A stretch of DNA of 64,000 bases from Aliiroseovarius subalbicans (lineage in GTDB: Bacteria > Pseudomonadota > Alphaproteobacteria > Rhodobacterales > Rhodobacteraceae): the NCBI RefSeq assembly GCF_022678625.1, contig NZ_JALBYQ010000001.1:496001-560000 (forward strand), written 5' to 3'. The stretch's first letter is position 1, and each line of letters begins with the position of its first letter. The position numbers and the translations under genes were made by a program. Below, piece by piece: positions 60,720 to 64,000 of the stretch. Under the pieces are notes generated by a model. It saw nothing but the letters and a program-made list of their open reading frames with translations. It did no database searches and was not told the DNA's origin.

Positions 60720-61376
60720 ATGTTTGCGGTTATGAAAACCGGCGGCAAGCAATACAAGGTTCAGGCAGGCGATATGCTGCGTGTCGAGAAGCTGGCCGCA
60801 ACGGCGGGTGAAACCGTCCAGTTCAATGAAATTCTGATGGTCGGCTCGACCGTTGGTGCGCCCACCATTGATGGTGCCGGCGTCCAGGCCGAAGTCATCG
60901 ACCAGATCAAGGGCGACAAGGTCATCAACTTTGTCAAGCGTCGCCGCAAGCACAGCTCGAAGCGCACCAAGGGTCACCGTCAGCAACTGACGCTGGTGAA
61001 GATCACCGAGATCCTGGAAAAGGGCGCCGACAAGTCGGGCGTGAAAGCTGCGATCGGTGCCGGTTCGGTGTCTGGCGCTGCGATTGCCGCGGCGGCTCCG
61101 GCCAAGAAGGCCAAGAAGGCTGCGCCGAAGAAAGAAGAGAAGGCTGCCAAGCCTGCGAAAGCCGCCAAGGCTGCCGCCGGTGCGGACGACCTGAAGGAAC
61201 TGTCGGGCGTGGGTCCGGCACTGGAAAAGAAACTGCACGCAGCTGGCGTGACCACGTTCGCGCAGATCGCGGGCTGGGGTGCCGATGACATTGCCGAGAT
61301 GGACGAAAAACTGTCCTTCAAAGGCCGCATCGAGCGTGAAGGCTGGGTTGACCAAGCCAAGAAGCTGGCGAAATAA
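60720..61376 (+). CDS. rplU: 50S ribosomal protein L21 with C-terminal HhH-like extension
   Basis: A 218-residue protein; standard L21 is about 103 residues. Residues 1-105 are L21 ([17 protein letters not shown], then [23 protein letters not shown]). A Lys/Ala-rich linker ([26 protein letters not shown]) follows, then a helix-hairpin-helix-like domain ([30 protein letters not shown]). This fusion is known in Rhodobacterales; the extra domain's role is not established. It forms an operon with rpmA, 21 bp downstream. Confidence 0.96.
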   Translation: MFAVMKTGGKQYKVQAGDMLRVEKLAATAGETVQFNEILMVGSTVGAPTIDGAGVQAEVIDQIKGDKVINFVKRRRKHSSKRTKGHRQQLTLVKITEILEKGADKSGVKAAIGAGSVSGAAIAAAAPAKKAKKAAPKKEEKAAKPAKAAKAAAGADDLKELSGVGPALEKKLHAAGVTTFAQIAGWGADDIAEMDEKLSFKGRIEREGWVDQAKKLAK

Positions 61377-61397
61377 GCAAGGCGAAGGAGAGACAAC

Positions 61398-61667
61398 ATG
61401 GCACATAAAAAAGCAGGCGGTTCCTCCCGTAACGGTCGCGACTCAGCAGGTCGCCGCCTTGGCGTGAAGAAATATGGCGGCGAGCTCGTCATTCCGGGCA
61501 ACATCATCGTGCGTCAGCGCGGGACCAAGATGTGGCCAGGCGAAGGCGTTGGCATGGGCAAGGATCACACCATCTTCGCGACAGCCGAAGGTAACGTGAA
61601 GTTCCATACCGGCCTCAAGGGCCGCACCTTTATTTCGGTTCTCCCGGTGGCGGAGGCCGCAGAGTAA
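61398..61667 (+). CDS. rpmA: 50S ribosomal protein L27
   Basis: An 89-residue L27 with the typical start [21 protein letters not shown] and [18 protein letters not shown]. The N-terminal tail reaches the peptidyl transferase centre. AAGGAGAG precedes the ATG. A terminator follows 30 bp downstream. Confidence 0.98.
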   Translation: MAHKKAGGSSRNGRDSAGRRLGVKKYGGELVIPGNIIVRQRGTKMWPGEGVGMGKDHTIFATAEGNVKFHTGLKGRTFISVLPVAEAAE

Positions 61668-61696
61668 GCCGAAACCTCAAGGTTCCAAGTATTGAG

Positions 61697-61726
61697 AGGG
61701 TCGGCGGAAACGCCGGCCCTTTTTCT
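61697..61726 (+). terminator. Terminator of rplU-rpmA
   Basis: AGGGTCGGCG (61697-61706) / CGCCGGCCCT (61711-61720) has a GAAA loop and one G-T pair, followed by TTTTCTTTCT. Confidence 0.88.
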
Positions 61727-61875
61727 TTCTGTTCCGGGATCTGATCGCGGAATGTTTACCAAATTGTCGGATTATCGGCGCCAACGGACGGGACATCCCG
61801 ACCCACCGCCCCCATATGATCTGACACCGTCCCAGCGTTTCGGGGCGTTTCATGCTTTTCGGAGGAGGGAAAGCC

Positions 61876-62415
61876 ATGATGTATGACACGATTTTGAACC
61901 AGCCGCTGATCGAAGCCGCGCGGTTCACCCTGCGCCCGCCGCGCAAAAGCGACGCGGGGCTAATTGAGCTTTACGCCAGCGATGAACGCGTGGCGCGTGA
62001 AACCCGCTCGATCCCGCATCCGTTGCCGCCCGGCGCGACCGACGCGTTCATGGCGCGCATCATGTCGGAAAACCGGAAAGAAGACGTCTGGATGATCGAC
62101 GGCGCACGCGATGGCAATCGCGAGGTTTTGGGCCTGCTCAACCTGGCGCGCATGGACCGCGACCAGTCCGAGCTGTCCTATTGGGTCGCGCCCGCCTTCT
62201 GGAACGCAGGTATTGCGTCCGAGGCTGTGCGCGCGTTGGTCGAGGCCAACCCGCTCAACAACCGGACCATCTTTGCCGAGGTGTTTCAGGACAACCCGGC
62301 CTCGGCCCGGGTGCTGACCAATGCGGGATTCGAATATATTGGTGATGCGGAAAGTCATTCGGTGGCCCGTGCCTCCAATCTGCCAACCTGGACCTACTTG
62401 AAGAGGATGGGGTAG
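61876..62415 (+). CDS. GNAT family N-acetyltransferase (RimJ/RimL type)
   Basis: A 179-residue acetyl-CoA-dependent transferase. Features: EAARFTLRPPRKSDAGLI (strand 1), SYWVAPAFWNAGIASEAVRAL (acetyl-CoA loop) and NPASARVLTNAGFEYIGD. A GGAGGAGGG box lies 5 nt before the ATG. The next GNAT frame follows in the same reading frame after the TAG stop. The acceptor substrate is unknown. Confidence 0.9.
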   Translation: MMYDTILNQPLIEAARFTLRPPRKSDAGLIELYASDERVARETRSIPHPLPPGATDAFMARIMSENRKEDVWMIDGARDGNREVLGLLNLARMDRDQSELSYWVAPAFWNAGIASEAVRALVEANPLNNRTIFAEVFQDNPASARVLTNAGFEYIGDAESHSVARASNLPTWTYLKRMG

Positions 62416-62424
62416 GGCTTTGAT

Positions 62425-62946
62425 CTGGAACTTGAAATTCTAATCGAAACCCGACGCTTGCGGCTTCGACCTTTGCGCGACACGGACCGCGACGCGATCG
62501 TTGCCGCGCTGAATGACTATGAGGTCTCGCGCTGGCTGACGGTGGTGCCGTTTCCCTATGGCACCGCGGATTTCGACGATTTCCTGACGTTCCTGTCCGG
62601 CACTGACCCGTTGGAGGGCTTGGCAATCGAAGCCGACACCGGGGTGATCGGCGTGATCGGCATCGGCACCTCGCTGGGCTATTGGCTGGGCCGGGCGCAC
62701 CACGGCCAGGGCTTTATGCGCGAAGCGGCCTCGGCGCTGGTGGATTGGTATTTCCGCCACCGGGACGAGGACGAGTTGAAAAGCGGCTATTTCGACGGCA
62801 ACCTTGCCTCGGCGGCGGTGCTGACCAGCTTGGGGTTTCGTCCCGTGAGTGAGGGAAACATTCACTCCTGCGCGCAAGGGGCTGATGTTATAATGAAAAA
62901 CATGTGCCTTACCCGCGCGGATTGGCAGGAACGTGAAACAAGTTAA
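62425..62946 (+). CDS. Second GNAT family N-acetyltransferase, probable CTG start
   Basis: A GNAT domain in the same frame as its upstream neighbour, separated only by the TAG stop and a few codons. The first strand (ETRRLRLRPLRDTD) is conserved in RimJ/RimL-type GNATs but precedes TTG at 62458, the only classical start; starting there would remove it. Between the stop at 62413-62415 and TTG the plausible starts are CTG at 62425 and ATT at 62437. Later GNAT segments are GYWLGRAHHGQGFMREAASAL and NLASAAVLTSLGFRPV. It could also be a former two-domain fusion. The chosen start gives 173 residues. Confidence 0.7.
   Translation: MELEILIETRRLRLRPLRDTDRDAIVAALNDYEVSRWLTVVPFPYGTADFDDFLTFLSGTDPLEGLAIEADTGVIGVIGIGTSLGYWLGRAHHGQGFMREAASALVDWYFRHRDEDELKSGYFDGNLASAAVLTSLGFRPVSEGNIHSCAQGADVIMKNMCLTRADWQERETS

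Positions 62947-64000
<1,054 letters not shown>

Noticed and set aside
61752-61886. 44-codon ORF before the first GNAT gene
   Set aside because: No ribosome-binding site, Pro/Arg-rich, and it runs through the GNAT ribosome-binding site and start; more likely chance.

Overview
This window is a piece of an alphaproteobacterial chromosome, almost certainly from the marine Rhodobacteraceae (Roseobacter group). The evidence is the high GC content, the order dusB-ntrB-ntrC-ntrY-ntrX-trkA-trkH-hfq-hflX, NtrC and NtrX proteins without GAFTGA, an L21 protein with a fused C-terminal extension, an eukaryote-like dimeric NADP-IDH beside a monomeric one, and a DUF4445 corrinoid-reactivator locus. I see no insertion sequences, integrases, prophage genes, CRISPR arrays or rRNA. 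The gene content is mostly core housekeeping with a few accessory genes, chiefly two sulfotransferases.

Layout. 1-6.4 kb: alaS tail, DUF1330, typA, SMR pump, dimeric icd, an ECHDC3-like crotonase, a PaaI thioesterase and a TehA/SLAC1 channel. 6.5-7.7 kb: rplM-rpsI and tRNA-Arg(CCG). 7.8-12 kb: fatty-acid desaturase, monomeric IDH and a class I glutamine amidotransferase. 12.1-14.5 kb: an octaheme c-type cytochrome of the tetrathionate-reductase type with its membrane cytochrome b. 14.5-20.7 kb: envelope genes, namely a ClpP-like membrane protein, a DUF882 peptidase, an L,D-transpeptidase, lpxD, an acyl carrier protein and a ketoacyl-ACP synthase. 20.7-27.3 kb: IalB, a gap with a candidate sRNA, a HerA-like ATPase, a small lipoprotein, a CNNM/CorC transporter, a degenerate metallophosphatase and MmgE/PrpD. 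27.3-30.8 kb: amt and ispDF-pgpA-cinA. 30.9-42.7 kb: the nitrogen, potassium and hfq supercluster. 42.9-49.2 kb: penicillin acylase, beta-hydroxyacid dehydrogenase, SYLF lipoprotein, thioesterase, tRNA-Gly(CCC) and DUF2235. 49.2-54.1 kb: the one-carbon/corrinoid locus. 54.3-60.5 kb: sulfotransferase, Ppx/GppA, rlmE, tRNA-Ser(CGA), DUF2059 and a TPR-sulfotransferase. 60.7-64 kb: rplU-rpmA, two GNATs and obgE, which runs off the end.

How genes work together. The minus-strand locus at 49.2-54.1 kb combines a pterin-binding methyltransferase, a MetF-like reductase, a RamA-like corrinoid reactivase and two small uncharacterised proteins. It looks like most of a split, B12-dependent methionine synthase system. 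The methyltransferase and the reactivase share unusual Gly/Arg-rich C-termini, and two perfect 20-bp palindromes with the same core lie upstream of the reactivase gene. The Ntr genes form two histidine kinase/regulator pairs whose regulators lack the sigma-54 contact loop. IspDF, PgpA and CinA form a compact operon.

The observations most worth following are the palindromes and Gly/Arg tails of the corrinoid locus, the candidate minus-strand sRNA near 21.65 kb, three frames whose only good start is CTG (hflX, a small gene at 58.07 kb, and the second GNAT), and enzymes with lost catalytic motifs (crotonase, metallophosphatase).
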